From Planktothrix agardhii NIES-204 (GTDB lineage Bacteria; Cyanobacteriota; Cyanobacteriia; Cyanobacteriales; Microcoleaceae), in the NCBI GenBank assembly GCA_003609755.1, contig AP017991.1:2931501-2995500 (forward strand): a stretch of DNA of 64,000 bases, in the 5' to 3' direction. Positions 25,134 through 33,527 of this stretch are shown one piece after another (positions within the stretch are counted from its first letter, which is position 1; each line of letters starts with the position of its first letter). The position numbers and the translations under genes are program-made. Under the pieces are notes generated by a model. That model had not been told where the DNA came from, made no database searches, and saw nothing but the letters and a program-made list of their open reading frames with translations.

Positions 25134-26066
25134 TTAATAATCCAAATTTGCTCGCGCATTCCGACGCCACATTTGCGGTTTAATTCGTCGTAAAGCAGAA
25201 GCGCGAAATCGTTGATCCCATTCGGTTTCAGAAAGTTCGGCTAATTCGGTTAATTTAGGAGCAATATTTTCAGGATAGGGCTGAAATTCTGGAACATCAG
25301 TTTCCTGGGCAAAACGTTGATTCCAAGGACAAACTTCTTGACAAATATCACATCCGGCGACCCAACCGTTTAAATTTTTGCTAATATTTTCTGGTAAGGT
25401 TTCTGCCCGATTTTCGATGGTATGATAGGCAATACAACGGTTAGCATCTACCACAAATGGTTGAGTAATTGCCCCCGTGGGACAGGCTTCTAAACATCGG
25501 GTACAAGTCCCACAATGTTGAGTATGGGGAATATCGGGAGTTAGAATTAAATTAGTTAAAATTTCCCCTAAAAATACCCAAGATCCGTATTTTGTGGTAA
25601 TCAGATTACTATTTTTAGAAATCCATCCAATTCCGGCTTTTTCTGCCCAAACTTTATCTTGAATTGGCCCGGTATCGGCATAATATCTAGCTTGAATTCC
25701 TGTTGCTTGTTGTTGTAACCATTCGGAAAAAGTCTTTAATTTTTTATGTAAAACCTTATGATAATCTCGTCCCCGGGCATAACGAGAAATTTTACCCAAT
25801 TCGGGATTATCGGGTGCTTGATCGGGGGTATAATAGTTGAGTGCTACACAAATAACCGATGCAACTTCTGGCATTAATTCACGAATATTTTGGCGTTTGG
25901 GGCTATTCATCCAAGCCATATCCGCCGCATATCCTTGATCTAACCAAGATTGTAGGTGTTGACGGTTTTGTTCGGTTTCAGTAATTGCCGCAATCCCAAC
26001 TTGATGAAATCCCAAATCTAGGGCTTTTTGTTTAACTAGATTGGTGTTAATTGGTGAATTCATCAT
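25134..26066 (-). CDS. queG: Epoxyqueuosine reductase QueG
   Basis: A 310-residue cobalamin-dependent iron-sulfur enzyme that reduces epoxyqueuosine to queuosine in tRNA, the last step of the pathway begun by QueE and QueD. The two 4Fe-4S clusters are visible as C-x2-C-x2-C-x3-CP ([16 protein letters not shown]) and C-x2-C-x3-CP ([11 protein letters not shown]). The N-terminal half carries the reductase domain with [16 protein letters not shown] and [17 protein letters not shown], which are typical of QueG. Start at ATGATG (26066). It is convergent with relA across a shared terminator. Confidence 0.95.
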   Translation of the reverse strand: MMNSPINTNLVKQKALDLGFHQVGIAAITETEQNRQHLQSWLDQGYAADMAWMNSPKRQNIRELMPEVASVICVALNYYTPDQAPDNPELGKISRYARGRDYHKVLHKKLKTFSEWLQQQATGIQARYYADTGPIQDKVWAEKAGIGWISKNSNLITTKYGSWVFLGEILTNLILTPDIPHTQHCGTCTRCLEACPTGAITQPFVVDANRCIAYHTIENRAETLPENISKNLNGWVAGCDICQEVCPWNQRFAQETDVPEFQPYPENIAPKLTELAELSETEWDQRFRASALRRIKPQMWRRNARANLDY

Positions 26067-26129
26067 GGTTATATATAGCAGGAGAAAGTTTAAGATTCCT
26101 CCTGTCTCCTGTCTATATTGAATCAGTGC

Positions 26130-26561
26130 CTATGCTTTCGGGTTTTTATCGGGTAAACTCGCTTGTAATTTTAAACAATTGCCACCTTCAATTCGTAAAG
26201 AATAATCCACTCGATCCATTAATCGATTCATAATTAACCAACCATAACCATTTTCTTGTTTATCTTGTGGTTTGGGTGGATTATAATTATCGACTTCATA
26301 ACCAGTACCGTGATCCCAAATTTCTAAGGAAATATCTCGTTCTTGTAATTCTAAACGAACCATCACAGGAAGATGGGGTTGATCGCGGTGAGCATGACGG
26401 ATGACGTTGGAGTAAGCTTCTGCAAGGACAAGGCGAAACCGATTTGACTGACGGGGCCAATCGACGTGATCTCCTAGCTCGACTTCCAAACTGCTCAATA
26501 ACCAGTTTTCAACGATGGTTAAAAACCTAATATCGCTCGGCACTTGAAGCTCAGTTTTCAT
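26130..26561 (-). CDS. Anti-sigma-type serine kinase (RsbW/SpoIIAB-like ATPase)
   Basis: A 143-residue GHKL ATPase. The N-box is RLVLAEAYSNVIRHAH (about residues 44-59), and the G1 box is IWDHGTGY. The length fits free-standing RsbW-type kinases. Such kinases bind and phosphorylate anti-anti-sigma factors or sequester a sigma factor in partner-switching networks. The start overlaps the upstream PP2C phosphatase gene by 11 bp, so the two opposing activities are made together. No anti-anti-sigma (STAS) gene lies in the window. Confidence 0.88.
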   Translation of the reverse strand: MKTELQVPSDIRFLTIVENWLLSSLEVELGDHVDWPRQSNRFRLVLAEAYSNVIRHAHRDQPHLPVMVRLELQERDISLEIWDHGTGYEVDNYNPPKPQDKQENGYGWLIMNRLMDRVDYSLRIEGGNCLKLQASLPDKNPKA

Positions 26562-28242
26562 CGGTCAACAAAACCTCCAGAGAGAGTATAGTCTGATCAT
26601 CTTCCTGAACGGGATTATGTTCTCGGATAGCGGCTAATAAGCCATCTAAATTTAGTTTTTCTTGCTGTTGGAGTAACTTCCAAAGTCCCTCCTGTTGCAA
26701 CATTGAACGAATGGCAGGACTGCCATCGCTTGTTTCTTGCACCACTGTAGCTTCAGTAATCCCATCACTGGTGACTAAAAATATATCACCTGGATTCAGG
26801 GTGAGACTGTCTCCTTTGCCTCTCCAGACGGGAAGAATTCCTAAAGGAATCCCACGGGTCTTGAGAAACAAAGGTTCGACGGGAACAGATAGATGCGGGT
26901 GATTTTCCCCCAGGTTACTATTCAGCCTTGACCAAACCAATGGATAAATATGTCCGGCATTGGCATAGGCTAAATGTCCCGTAGAGGGGGTGTAACGAGC
27001 CACAACCATCGTAATAAAGTGATTATTACTGACTAAATCATCCGACAAAATGCTATTCAGATTTTGCATGACTTGATCGGGTTCTGGGGAAGTTTCCACG
27101 GAAAGCTCCCGACGCATGACGGAAATCGCACTAGCCATAAATAGGGCCGCCGGAACTCCTTTACCCGATACATCTCCCAAACCTACCCAAATATCTCCTT
27201 GGGGATGGGTAAAGACTTCAAAGAAATCTCCCCCGACTTCCCTAGCCGGATGACAACAGGCTTGTACTCGCAGGGTCTCAAACTCTGGCCAACTTTGACG
27301 CAGGAGATTATTTTGAATTTGGCTGGCGACCTTGAGTTCATTTTGCATCTGTTCGGCTAATTCTAGCGTGCGTTGATAGAGTTTGGCTTGGGACAGTGCT
27401 AAGGAGGCTTGTTCGGAAACTACTTCTAACAGTTGAATATCATCCTCTGACCAAGGAGAGGGACTGTTTTCTTGATAAATGGCTAAAACCGCCAGTAAAT
27501 CATGTTGATAGGTCAGGGGCAAAACGATTTGACTGACTGGGTTGGAGTTTTCTCTCTGTTGAATTTTAATTTCTCGACTTTCTAAGACCCCTTGCATTGA
27601 GGTTTCGAGTTGAGATAACCAAGTTTGGACATTCTCTGTTTCTCCCCCATAAGAAAAAGTTTGAGCAGAAAGTTTCCCCGCTTCGGCAGAGCGAATACAG
27701 CAGCCCGTGGCATTAAAGGTTTCTCCCAGGGTACGAACAATCGTCTGGAGCATACTGGAGTGGTCTAGGGACTCTCGCAGGGCGCTGACGACATCGTTAT
27801 AGAGAGATTCCCGACGCAGGGCGCGCCGCAGGGTGTTTGTCCGTTGTTTGAAGAATTTGTATGTTTCCGAAGCTTGTTGAATTACAGACTTGAGTTCTTC
27901 GGGATTCCAAGGTTTGGTGATATATTTGAAAACTTGGCCAGAGTTAATCGCTTCCACAAGGTCTTCGACATCCGTATATCCGGTTAACAGAATCCGAATG
28001 GTGTCTGGAAAACGTTCGACGGTTTTACCGAGAAATTCGGTTCCGTTCATTTCTGGCATTCGTTGATCAGAAATAATCACAGCCATTTCACCCTCGTCGT
28101 CGAGAATTTGCAGAGCTTTGAGGGCGCTGTCGGCCTTGAACACTTGGAAGTCCCGGCGAAATGTCCGAAACAACAAATCTAAGTTGTCTGGTTCGTCATC
28201 GACGACCATGAGTTTCAGCTTTCGACCGTCTCCCCGACTCAT
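26551..28242 (-). CDS. Response regulator with GAF and SpoIIE-type PP2C phosphatase output
   Basis: A 563-residue protein. The receiver domain (about 10-125) has D15-D16, phospho-acceptor D59 (IISDQRMPEMNG) and K110 (TKPW). A GAF domain spans about 160-290. A short coiled coil (LAEQMQNELKVASQIQNNLL) leads into the PP2C/SpoIIE domain (about 325-555), with metal-binding motifs EVGGDFFEV, GLGDVSGKGVPAALFM and LVTSDGITEA. Such proteins dephosphorylate anti-anti-sigma factors when activated by phosphorylation. The downstream overlapping kinase gene is the natural antagonist. The cognate histidine kinase is not adjacent. Confidence 0.93.
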   Translation of the reverse strand: MSRGDGRKLKLMVVDDEPDNLDLLFRTFRRDFQVFKADSALKALQILDDEGEMAVIISDQRMPEMNGTEFLGKTVERFPDTIRILLTGYTDVEDLVEAINSGQVFKYITKPWNPEELKSVIQQASETYKFFKQRTNTLRRALRRESLYNDVVSALRESLDHSSMLQTIVRTLGETFNATGCCIRSAEAGKLSAQTFSYGGETENVQTWLSQLETSMQGVLESREIKIQQRENSNPVSQIVLPLTYQHDLLAVLAIYQENSPSPWSEDDIQLLEVVSEQASLALSQAKLYQRTLELAEQMQNELKVASQIQNNLLRQSWPEFETLRVQACCHPAREVGGDFFEVFTHPQGDIWVGLGDVSGKGVPAALFMASAISVMRRELSVETSPEPDQVMQNLNSILSDDLVSNNHFITMVVARYTPSTGHLAYANAGHIYPLVWSRLNSNLGENHPHLSVPVEPLFLKTRGIPLGILPVWRGKGDSLTLNPGDIFLVTSDGITEATVVQETSDGSPAIRSMLQQEGLWKLLQQQEKLNLDGLLAAIREHNPVQEDDQTILSLEVLLTDEN

Positions 28243-28332
28243 GCGATTCTCTACTCCCAGATGAACAGATCAGGTGTTACCCATCTTACCAAAGAAACGG
28301 GTGCAAAACCCCGAATCAAGAATCCTCCTACT

Positions 28333-28590
28333 TTATAGACGCGGTTTCGGTAAAATACGGACAAATTTAACAATTTGACCGGTGACTTCAATTCCGATTA
28401 AATGATTTTCTAAAGTAAATCTATAAAAAATAGCACTGGAACCTAAAGATTTAAGTTCCGGTAAATCTTTGATATTGTTAACATTTTTAAATTCCAAAAA
28501 CACAAAATGATAGACCCTAGAATAAGCTGATGCTTCTAAGTTCATCAGATCATGGACAAAAGAACGACCATAGCGAACATCGAGAGTCAC
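28333..28590 (-). CDS. Small RelE/ParE-like protein, putative toxin
   Basis: An 85-residue basic protein starting at GTG (28590). The pattern of a helical first part (VRYGRSFVHDLMNLEASAYSRVYHFVFLEF) and a beta-rich second part (SSAIFYRFTLENHLIGIEVTGQIVKFVRILP) fits RelE/ParE-fold toxins. The signature is weak and no catalytic residues can be assigned. It follows the 88-aa gene by 15 bp in the same direction, the usual antitoxin-first order. Confidence 0.6.
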   Translation of the reverse strand: MTLDVRYGRSFVHDLMNLEASAYSRVYHFVFLEFKNVNNIKDLPELKSLGSSAIFYRFTLENHLIGIEVTGQIVKFVRILPKPRL

Positions 28591-28605
28591 GACAGGGTTA
28601 TTTAT

Positions 28606-28872
28606 TTACTCATTCACTTTTGGCATGGGACGATAGGTAGGATGTTCTGGATGGGTAGTGGTAGATCGATTATACTCAAAATTTAGCATTTGCAAGGCTT
28701 CATCATAGGTTAAGGAATCCCCTGGTCTGAGATTTTCCTTAGCTTCTTGAATGGCTTTGAGCATATAGGTATCATAAATTAGGATTTGTAAGGATTTCCA
28801 TGCTTTTCCTAAGTCTTCTTCGGAGATCTGATCCACTAAGTAGTGCAGTTTTTTTCTAAGCGGATTTATCAT
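28606..28872 (-). CDS. Putative antitoxin of the small TA-like pair
   Basis: An 88-residue helical, acidic protein (NPLRKKLHYLVDQISEEDLGKAWKSLQILIYD, then KAIQEAKENLRPGDSLTYDEALQML). The last 20 residues are polar and proline-rich, like a disordered toxin-binding tail. It lies just upstream of a RelE-like gene. The assignment rests on gene order and general character rather than on a firm family match. Confidence 0.55.
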   Translation of the reverse strand: MINPLRKKLHYLVDQISEEDLGKAWKSLQILIYDTYMLKAIQEAKENLRPGDSLTYDEALQMLNFEYNRSTTTHPEHPTYRPMPKVNE

Positions 28873-28947
28873 CTTTACAAGTTCAAATCACGACTTTTGT
28901 AGTCTGCATCTACTATTTTATCATTTTTGGGATCATGGAATAAATTT

Positions 28948-29193
28948 TCAATTTGTGAAGTGCCGTTTGAAACGGGGATCAAGATCGGCTTTCTTTGTTT
29001 GATTACATTGAAAACACAAGGTTTGTAAATTACTAATATCGTTAGATCCTCCCTTGGCTAAGGGAATAATATGATCAACAGTTAGTTGAGCTTCATTTTC
29101 CATTTTACCACAACTCTTACACTGATAATTGTCCCGTCCAAATACATATTTTCTGACTTCTGGGGGAATAAAAATTCTAGGGGTTTTATTCAT
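28948..29193 (-). CDS. HNH endonuclease domain protein
   Basis: An 81-residue HNH nuclease. The zinc cysteines are CKSC and CFQC, and the catalytic core is VDHIIPLAKGGSNDISNLQTLC (the D-H pair, then N). The ATG at 29193 is chosen; a TTG at 29214 in frame is less likely. The protein consists only of the nuclease domain. Such stand-alone HNH proteins occur with phage, restriction or repair functions; the role here is not evident from context. Confidence 0.88.
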   Translation of the reverse strand: MNKTPRIFIPPEVRKYVFGRDNYQCKSCGKMENEAQLTVDHIIPLAKGGSNDISNLQTLCFQCNQTKKADLDPRFKRHFTN

Positions 29194-29263
29194 GGTTTTA
29201 TCATCATCCAACAATTGTTCTATTCTTTAATTAATTATATAGCAAACAGGTAACAGGGAACAA

Positions 29264-29281
29264 CCCCCCGTGCACGGGGGG
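29264..29281. repeat. CCCCCCGTGCACGGGGGG palindrome
   Basis: A perfect 18-bp palindrome inside a longer repeat that begins with AACAGGGAACA and ends with GGAACACCGG. The same palindrome occurs at 46745-46762, and a degenerate version at 48643-48660. Confidence 0.8.
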
Positions 29282-29329
29282 CTAGGAACACCGGATAATA
29301 CTTAGGGTTGTTTCATATCAGTATTAAAG

Positions 29330-29355
29330 TGTTACAACCTATTTAAGATTGCTAT
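29330..29355 (-). repeat. ATAGCAA...AGGTTGTAACA interspersed repeat, copy 2
   Basis: Reverse-strand copy of the repeat at 14850-14875, with two differences over 26 bases. Confidence 0.7.
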
Positions 29356-29460
29356 ATTTCCTAACACCCTCCTTTAAAACTCCCCCAATTTTTTCTATAT
29401 TGTTCATGGCTATTGTTGAAAGTAGGGGAAAATGACATCATAAAATATCAATTTTTCTAT

Positions 29461-29491
29461 GCGCTACATATAGCGTAATAGCGTAAGTCCT
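29461..29491. repeat. CGCTACAT...GCGTAAGTCCT repeat, copy 2
   Basis: Second member of the family at 2623-2653. It ends in the same GCGTAAGTCCT and also contains an internal TAGCGTAATAGCGTAA. Confidence 0.65.
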
Positions 29492-29645
29492 GATTCATTT
29501 ATTATGCCGTTGATCGTGCCAGCACCAGATCAAGATTGACTCGATCACGCCAATTAAAAAGCCATCCCCCGTATTCGCGAGGAAAAGACAGGGCTTTAGA
29601 GCCGTTTTTTTGGTAAAATCCTGAAGGTTTCTCAAAAGTTGGTCA

Positions 29646-30689
29646 ATGAGTTCAACTCGCGCACGAATTGCAATTGACGCTATGGGCGGAGATCATGCTC
29701 CTGCCGACATCGTTGCTGGAGCGCTAATGGCACAGGAAAAATGGGATGTAGAAGTCTTGTTGGTTGGCGACCCCGATCAAATTGAAGCAGCCCTCAAACA
29801 CCACCATAGCAAGCTCCCTCTGTCTCAAATTATTCCGGCTGAAGGCATGATCGAAATGCACGAAGAAGCCTTGAGTGCGTTAAAACGCAAACCCAAAGCT
29901 TCGATTAACGTGGCTATGAATCTAGTTAGGCAAAAAAAAGCCGATGCTGTCGTCTCGGCGGGTCATTCCGGTGCAGCCATGGCCTCGGCTCTGTTGCGTT
30001 TAGGACGCCTACCGGGGATTGATCGCCCGGCGATCGGGGCCGTTTTACCCACCATGAAGCCTGATTCCCCGGTTTTGGTGTTAGATGTGGGGGCGAATGT
30101 CGATTGTCGGCCCAAATTTTTAGAACAGTTTGCTGTAATGGGCTCGATTTACAGTCGTTATGTTCTGGGAACTTCTGAACCCAAAGTGGGGTTACTCAAT
30201 ATTGGTGAAGAATCCTGTAAGGGCAATGATCTGGCCATTCGTACCTATCAACTCCTAGAAAATCATCCTGAAATTGCCTTTAATGGAAACGCTGAAGGGC
30301 GGGATGTCCTGACGGGGAAATTTGATGTGATTGTCTGCGATGGTTTCGTGGGGAATGTGCTTTTGAAATTTGCTGAAGGAGTTGGAGAAGCGGTTTTACA
30401 AATGCTCAAGGAGGAATTAACCTCTGGATTACAGGCTAAATTAGGGACTACTCTGCTTAAACCCAGTTTAATGCGGTTTAAACAACGGGTGGATCATGTT
30501 GAACATGGGGGCGCCTTACTCCTTGGGGTGGCGGGGGTTTGCATTATTAGTCATGGATCTTCTAAAGCGGCAACGATTGCGAATGCGGTTCGTTTGGCCA
30601 AAGAAGCGATCGATAACCAAGTCCTAGAAAGGATTCAATCCCAATATCAAAAACACCCTCAACCGGATGAAAAGGTGATCAGTGGTTAA
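29646..30689 (+). CDS. plsX: Phosphate acyltransferase PlsX
   Basis: A 347-residue enzyme that converts acyl-ACP to acyl-phosphate, the first step of bacterial phospholipid synthesis on the inner face of the membrane. Family motifs are present: RIAIDAMGGDHAP at the start, KPKASINVAMNLV, SAGHSGAAMA, LDVGANVDC, GLLNIGEE and DGFVGNVLLK. Length is normal. It heads the plsX-fabH-fabD run in one direction, the conserved order in cyanobacteria. A 46-bp gap containing a GGGAATA-type repeat separates it from fabH. Confidence 0.95.
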   Translation: MSSTRARIAIDAMGGDHAPADIVAGALMAQEKWDVEVLLVGDPDQIEAALKHHHSKLPLSQIIPAEGMIEMHEEALSALKRKPKASINVAMNLVRQKKADAVVSAGHSGAAMASALLRLGRLPGIDRPAIGAVLPTMKPDSPVLVLDVGANVDCRPKFLEQFAVMGSIYSRYVLGTSEPKVGLLNIGEESCKGNDLAIRTYQLLENHPEIAFNGNAEGRDVLTGKFDVIVCDGFVGNVLLKFAEGVGEAVLQMLKEELTSGLQAKLGTTLLKPSLMRFKQRVDHVEHGGALLLGVAGVCIISHGSSKAATIANAVRLAKEAIDNQVLERIQSQYQKHPQPDEKVISG

Positions 30690-30735
30690 TCGCTATTTCA
30701 GGGAATAGGGAACAGGGAACACCGGAACAGAAACA

Positions 30736-31728
30736 ATGATAACAACAGGCATTTCAATTACGGGTTGCGGATCGGCTACACCCTCGGTTTTACTGGATAA
30801 TCATGGACTCTCTGAACGGGTCGAAACCTCCGATGAATGGATTACTTCTCGCACCGGAATTACTCAGCGACGTTTAGCTGACCCTGATACGTCGTTGAGT
30901 CAATTAGCAATAGCGGCGGCTCAAAATGCGATCGCCATGGCAGCAATTGACCCGGCGGATATTGATTTGATTATCTTAGCTACATCCACGGCTGATGATC
31001 TGTTTGGCAGTGCTAGTTTTATTCAATATCAATTAGGTGCAACTAAAGCGGTGGCTTTTGATATGACCGCCGCCTGTTCGGGGTTTGTATTTGGGTTAGT
31101 CACCGCCTCCCAATTTATTCGCACTGGAGTCTATCAAAATGTTCTTTTAATTGGGGCGGATATTCTCTCCCGTTGGGTTGATTGGTCAGATCGCAGAACT
31201 TGTATTTTATTTGGAGATGGGGCCGGGGCGGTGGTTTTACAAGCGGATGAACACGATCGCTTATTAGGATTTGAAATTAGAAGTGATGGTAGGCAAAATC
31301 AGTCTTTAAATTTATCCTATCGACCCGAACCACAGGAAATATTAACCGGAATTACGATTGGTCAAGGAACCTATAACCCGATTACGATGAATGGTCAAGA
31401 AATCTATAAATTTGCGGTAAAAAAGGTTCCAGAAGTCATTGAAAAAGCATTATTTAGAGCCAATTTAACCGTCGATCAAATTGATTGGTTAATTCTCCAT
31501 CAAGCCAATCAACGTATTTTAAATGCGGTCGCAGAACGATTAAATATTCCCCCGAAAAAAGTGATTAGTAATTTGGCAAAATATGGTAATACTTCTGCGG
31601 CTTCGATTCCCTTAGCCCTCGATGAAGCGGTGCGAGAGGGAAAAATTAAACCTGGCGATCGGATTATGATATCTGGTTTTGGTGCGGGATTAACCTGGGG
31701 GGCGGCTTTGTTTGAATGGGGGAGGTAG
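30736..31728 (+). CDS. fabH: 3-oxoacyl-ACP synthase III
   Basis: A 330-residue condensing enzyme that joins acetyl-CoA and malonyl-ACP to start fatty acid synthesis. The Cys-His-Asn triad is visible: C114 (MTAACSGF), the histidine in WLILHQANQ and the asparagine in YGNTSAASIP. Length is as usual. The gene lies 46 bp after plsX and 59 bp before fabD; both gaps contain tandem repeats. Confidence 0.95.
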   Translation: MITTGISITGCGSATPSVLLDNHGLSERVETSDEWITSRTGITQRRLADPDTSLSQLAIAAAQNAIAMAAIDPADIDLIILATSTADDLFGSASFIQYQLGATKAVAFDMTAACSGFVFGLVTASQFIRTGVYQNVLLIGADILSRWVDWSDRRTCILFGDGAGAVVLQADEHDRLLGFEIRSDGRQNQSLNLSYRPEPQEILTGITIGQGTYNPITMNGQEIYKFAVKKVPEVIEKALFRANLTVDQIDWLILHQANQRILNAVAERLNIPPKKVISNLAKYGNTSAASIPLALDEAVREGKIKPGDRIMISGFGAGLTWGAALFEWGR

Positions 31729-31734
31729 GGGGAG

Positions 31735-31787
31735 TGTCCCCGCTAATTAACAATTGACTATTAACAATTAACAATTGACTAATAAAA
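31735..31787. repeat. TTAACAATTGACTA STRR between fabH and fabD
   Basis: Tandem ATTAACA/ATTGACT heptamers fill almost the entire gap between fabH and fabD. The fabD ATG follows without an obvious purine-rich ribosome-binding site. Confidence 0.7.
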
Positions 31788-32645
31788 ATGACAACAACAG
31801 CATGGATTTTTCCGGGTCAGGGTTCACAAAAAATTGGGATGGGATCGGATTTATTTGAACAATCTGAACATCAAGAACGATTAAAATTAGCTGAAAAAAT
31901 TCTGGGTTGGTCTGTTCCTGAAATTTGTCAACATCCCGAAGATAAAATATCTCAAACTTTATATACTCAACCTAGTTTATATGTGGTTGAAAGCCTATTA
32001 GTTGATCATTTAAAAAAACAAGGACAATCCCCCGATTATGTTGCAGGTCATAGCTTAGGGGAATATGTGGCGTTATATGTTGCGGGGGTGTTTGATTTTG
32101 AAACGGGTTTGAAATTAGTTCAATGTCGGGCTGAATTAATGAATAGTTCGGTCGGGGGACAAATGGCGGCGTTAATTGGTTTTGATCGAGAACAACTGGA
32201 TCAACAAATTCAACAAACCCCAAATATTGTTCTGGCGAATGATAATAGTGCCGCCCAGGTGGTAATTTCTGGAACCCCAGAAGCGGTTGATCATGTCTTA
32301 GCAAATATTAAAGTCAAACGGGCGGTAAAATTAAACGTTTCCGGCGCTTTTCATTCCCCCTTAATGCACCTAAGCGCCACACAATTTCAACAGGTTTTAG
32401 ACGGAATTGCCTTTAATAATGCCAAAATTCCAGTTCTCTCCAATGTTGATCCCACACCCACAACTGATGCTACTCTGTTAAAACAACGTCTCACCCAACA
32501 AATGACGGGTTCTGTGCGATGGCGAGAAATTTGTTTACAATTATCAATATTAGGGGTGACACAAGTTGTAGAAATTGGCCCTGGAAACGTCCTTACAGGC
32601 TTAATGAAACGGACTTGTCCCGAAATTCTGTTACAAAACATATAA
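31788..32645 (+). CDS. fabD: Malonyl-CoA:ACP transacylase
   Basis: A 285-residue acyltransferase that loads malonate onto ACP. The nucleophile is S89 in AGHSLGEY, the oxyanion-hole motif PGQGSQ lies at residues 9-14, and the catalytic histidine is in GAFHSPLM. It stands third in the plsX-fabH-fabD run. A perfect hairpin (32658-32685) lies just after the stop. Confidence 0.95.
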   Translation: MTTTAWIFPGQGSQKIGMGSDLFEQSEHQERLKLAEKILGWSVPEICQHPEDKISQTLYTQPSLYVVESLLVDHLKKQGQSPDYVAGHSLGEYVALYVAGVFDFETGLKLVQCRAELMNSSVGGQMAALIGFDREQLDQQIQQTPNIVLANDNSAAQVVISGTPEAVDHVLANIKVKRAVKLNVSGAFHSPLMHLSATQFQQVLDGIAFNNAKIPVLSNVDPTPTTDATLLKQRLTQQMTGSVRWREICLQLSILGVTQVVEIGPGNVLTGLMKRTCPEILLQNI

Positions 32646-32657
32646 CAACCGTTGTTG

Positions 32658-32685
32658 CCGTTGTTGCGCTGAAGCGCAACAACGG
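32658..32685. repeat. Perfect 13-bp stem hairpin after fabD
   Basis: CCGTTGTTGCGCT (32658-32670) and AGCGCAACAACGG (32673-32685) are perfectly complementary around the dinucleotide GA. A further GTTGTTGCCG copy lies just before. There is no T-run after it, so it looks like a REP-type or processing hairpin, not a standard terminator. Confidence 0.75.
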
Positions 32686-32715
32686 GGAATATTAATTAGA
32701 ATCACCTAAAATACT

Positions 32716-33507
32716 TTGAATTTTCTTAAACCCACTGCTCCCAGACCCGATTTACCCCTATTCCTCTTTTTTCCAGGAATGGATGGGACAGGTCAACTAT
32801 TCACAGTTCAAATTCCTCGGTTAATGGATGCGTTTGAAATTCGTTGTTTAACTATTCCCCAAACCGATCAATCTAACTGGGAAACCTTAGTTAAAAAAAC
32901 TATAGATTTAATTGAAATAGAACGTAAAACCAACCCCAAACGGGAGATTTATTTATGTGGAGAATCCTTTGGGGGATGTTTGGCGTTATTGGTGGCAATT
33001 TTTGCCCCCCATTGGTTTAGTCGCTTAATTTTAGTTAATCCTGCTTCATCTATTAAACAACAGCCTTGGTTACAATGGGGTTCCTATTTAACCCAATGGC
33101 TTCCCGATTGGTTTTATCCCAGTTCTATTGTTGGTTTATTGCCCTTTTTAGGAGCTTTAGGACGGATTGAAGCTTCAGAACGTCAAGCCCTATTAACAGC
33201 GATGAAGTCCGTTCCCCAAGGAACTTCAGTTTGGCGATTAGAATTATTGCGCCTATTTAAACCCAGTAAATCCGATCTGAATCGGGTTAATATTCCGGTT
33301 TTAGTAATTGCCAGTGGTGCTGATAGATTATTACCTTCTGTGTTAGAAGCAAGATTTTTAACCCAAACTTTACCTAATGCTCAAATGGTGGTTTTACCCG
33401 ATAGCGGTCATGCCTGTTTATTAGAAAGAGATACTGATTTATACACAATAATTCAGGCTTATTCTGTTGCTGAAGAATGCGATCGCCGGGTTCAATATCA
33501 GAGCTAA
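32716..33507 (+). CDS. Alpha/beta fold hydrolase
   Basis: A 263-residue alpha/beta hydrolase. The nucleophile elbow is CGESFGG (S84). An acid is likely in ASGADRLLP and the histidine in DSGHACLLE. The oxyanion-hole region is FFPGMDGTG. The start is a TTG at 32716 (NFLKPTAPRPDLPL), with no strong ribosome-binding site. Related proteins in cyanobacteria and plastids include lipid acyl hydrolases and the esterase-like part of phytyl ester synthases, which would fit its place after fatty acid genes, but the substrate is unknown. Confidence 0.82.
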   Translation: MNFLKPTAPRPDLPLFLFFPGMDGTGQLFTVQIPRLMDAFEIRCLTIPQTDQSNWETLVKKTIDLIEIERKTNPKREIYLCGESFGGCLALLVAIFAPHWFSRLILVNPASSIKQQPWLQWGSYLTQWLPDWFYPSSIVGLLPFLGALGRIEASERQALLTAMKSVPQGTSVWRLELLRLFKPSKSDLNRVNIPVLVIASGADRLLPSVLEARFLTQTLPNAQMVVLPDSGHACLLERDTDLYTIIQAYSVAEECDRRVQYQS

Positions 33508-33527
33508 TTCTCTACAAAATAGAGATC

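Larger units (their letters stand above)
29194..29645. other. Gene-free stretch with three repeat families upstream of plsX
   Basis: About 450 bp. It contains the 18-bp palindrome at 29264-29281, the inverted copy of the ATAGCAA...TGTAACA repeat (29330-29355) and the GCGTAAGTCCT repeat (29461-29491). It must also hold the plsX promoter, which I could not place with confidence. Confidence 0.65.
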
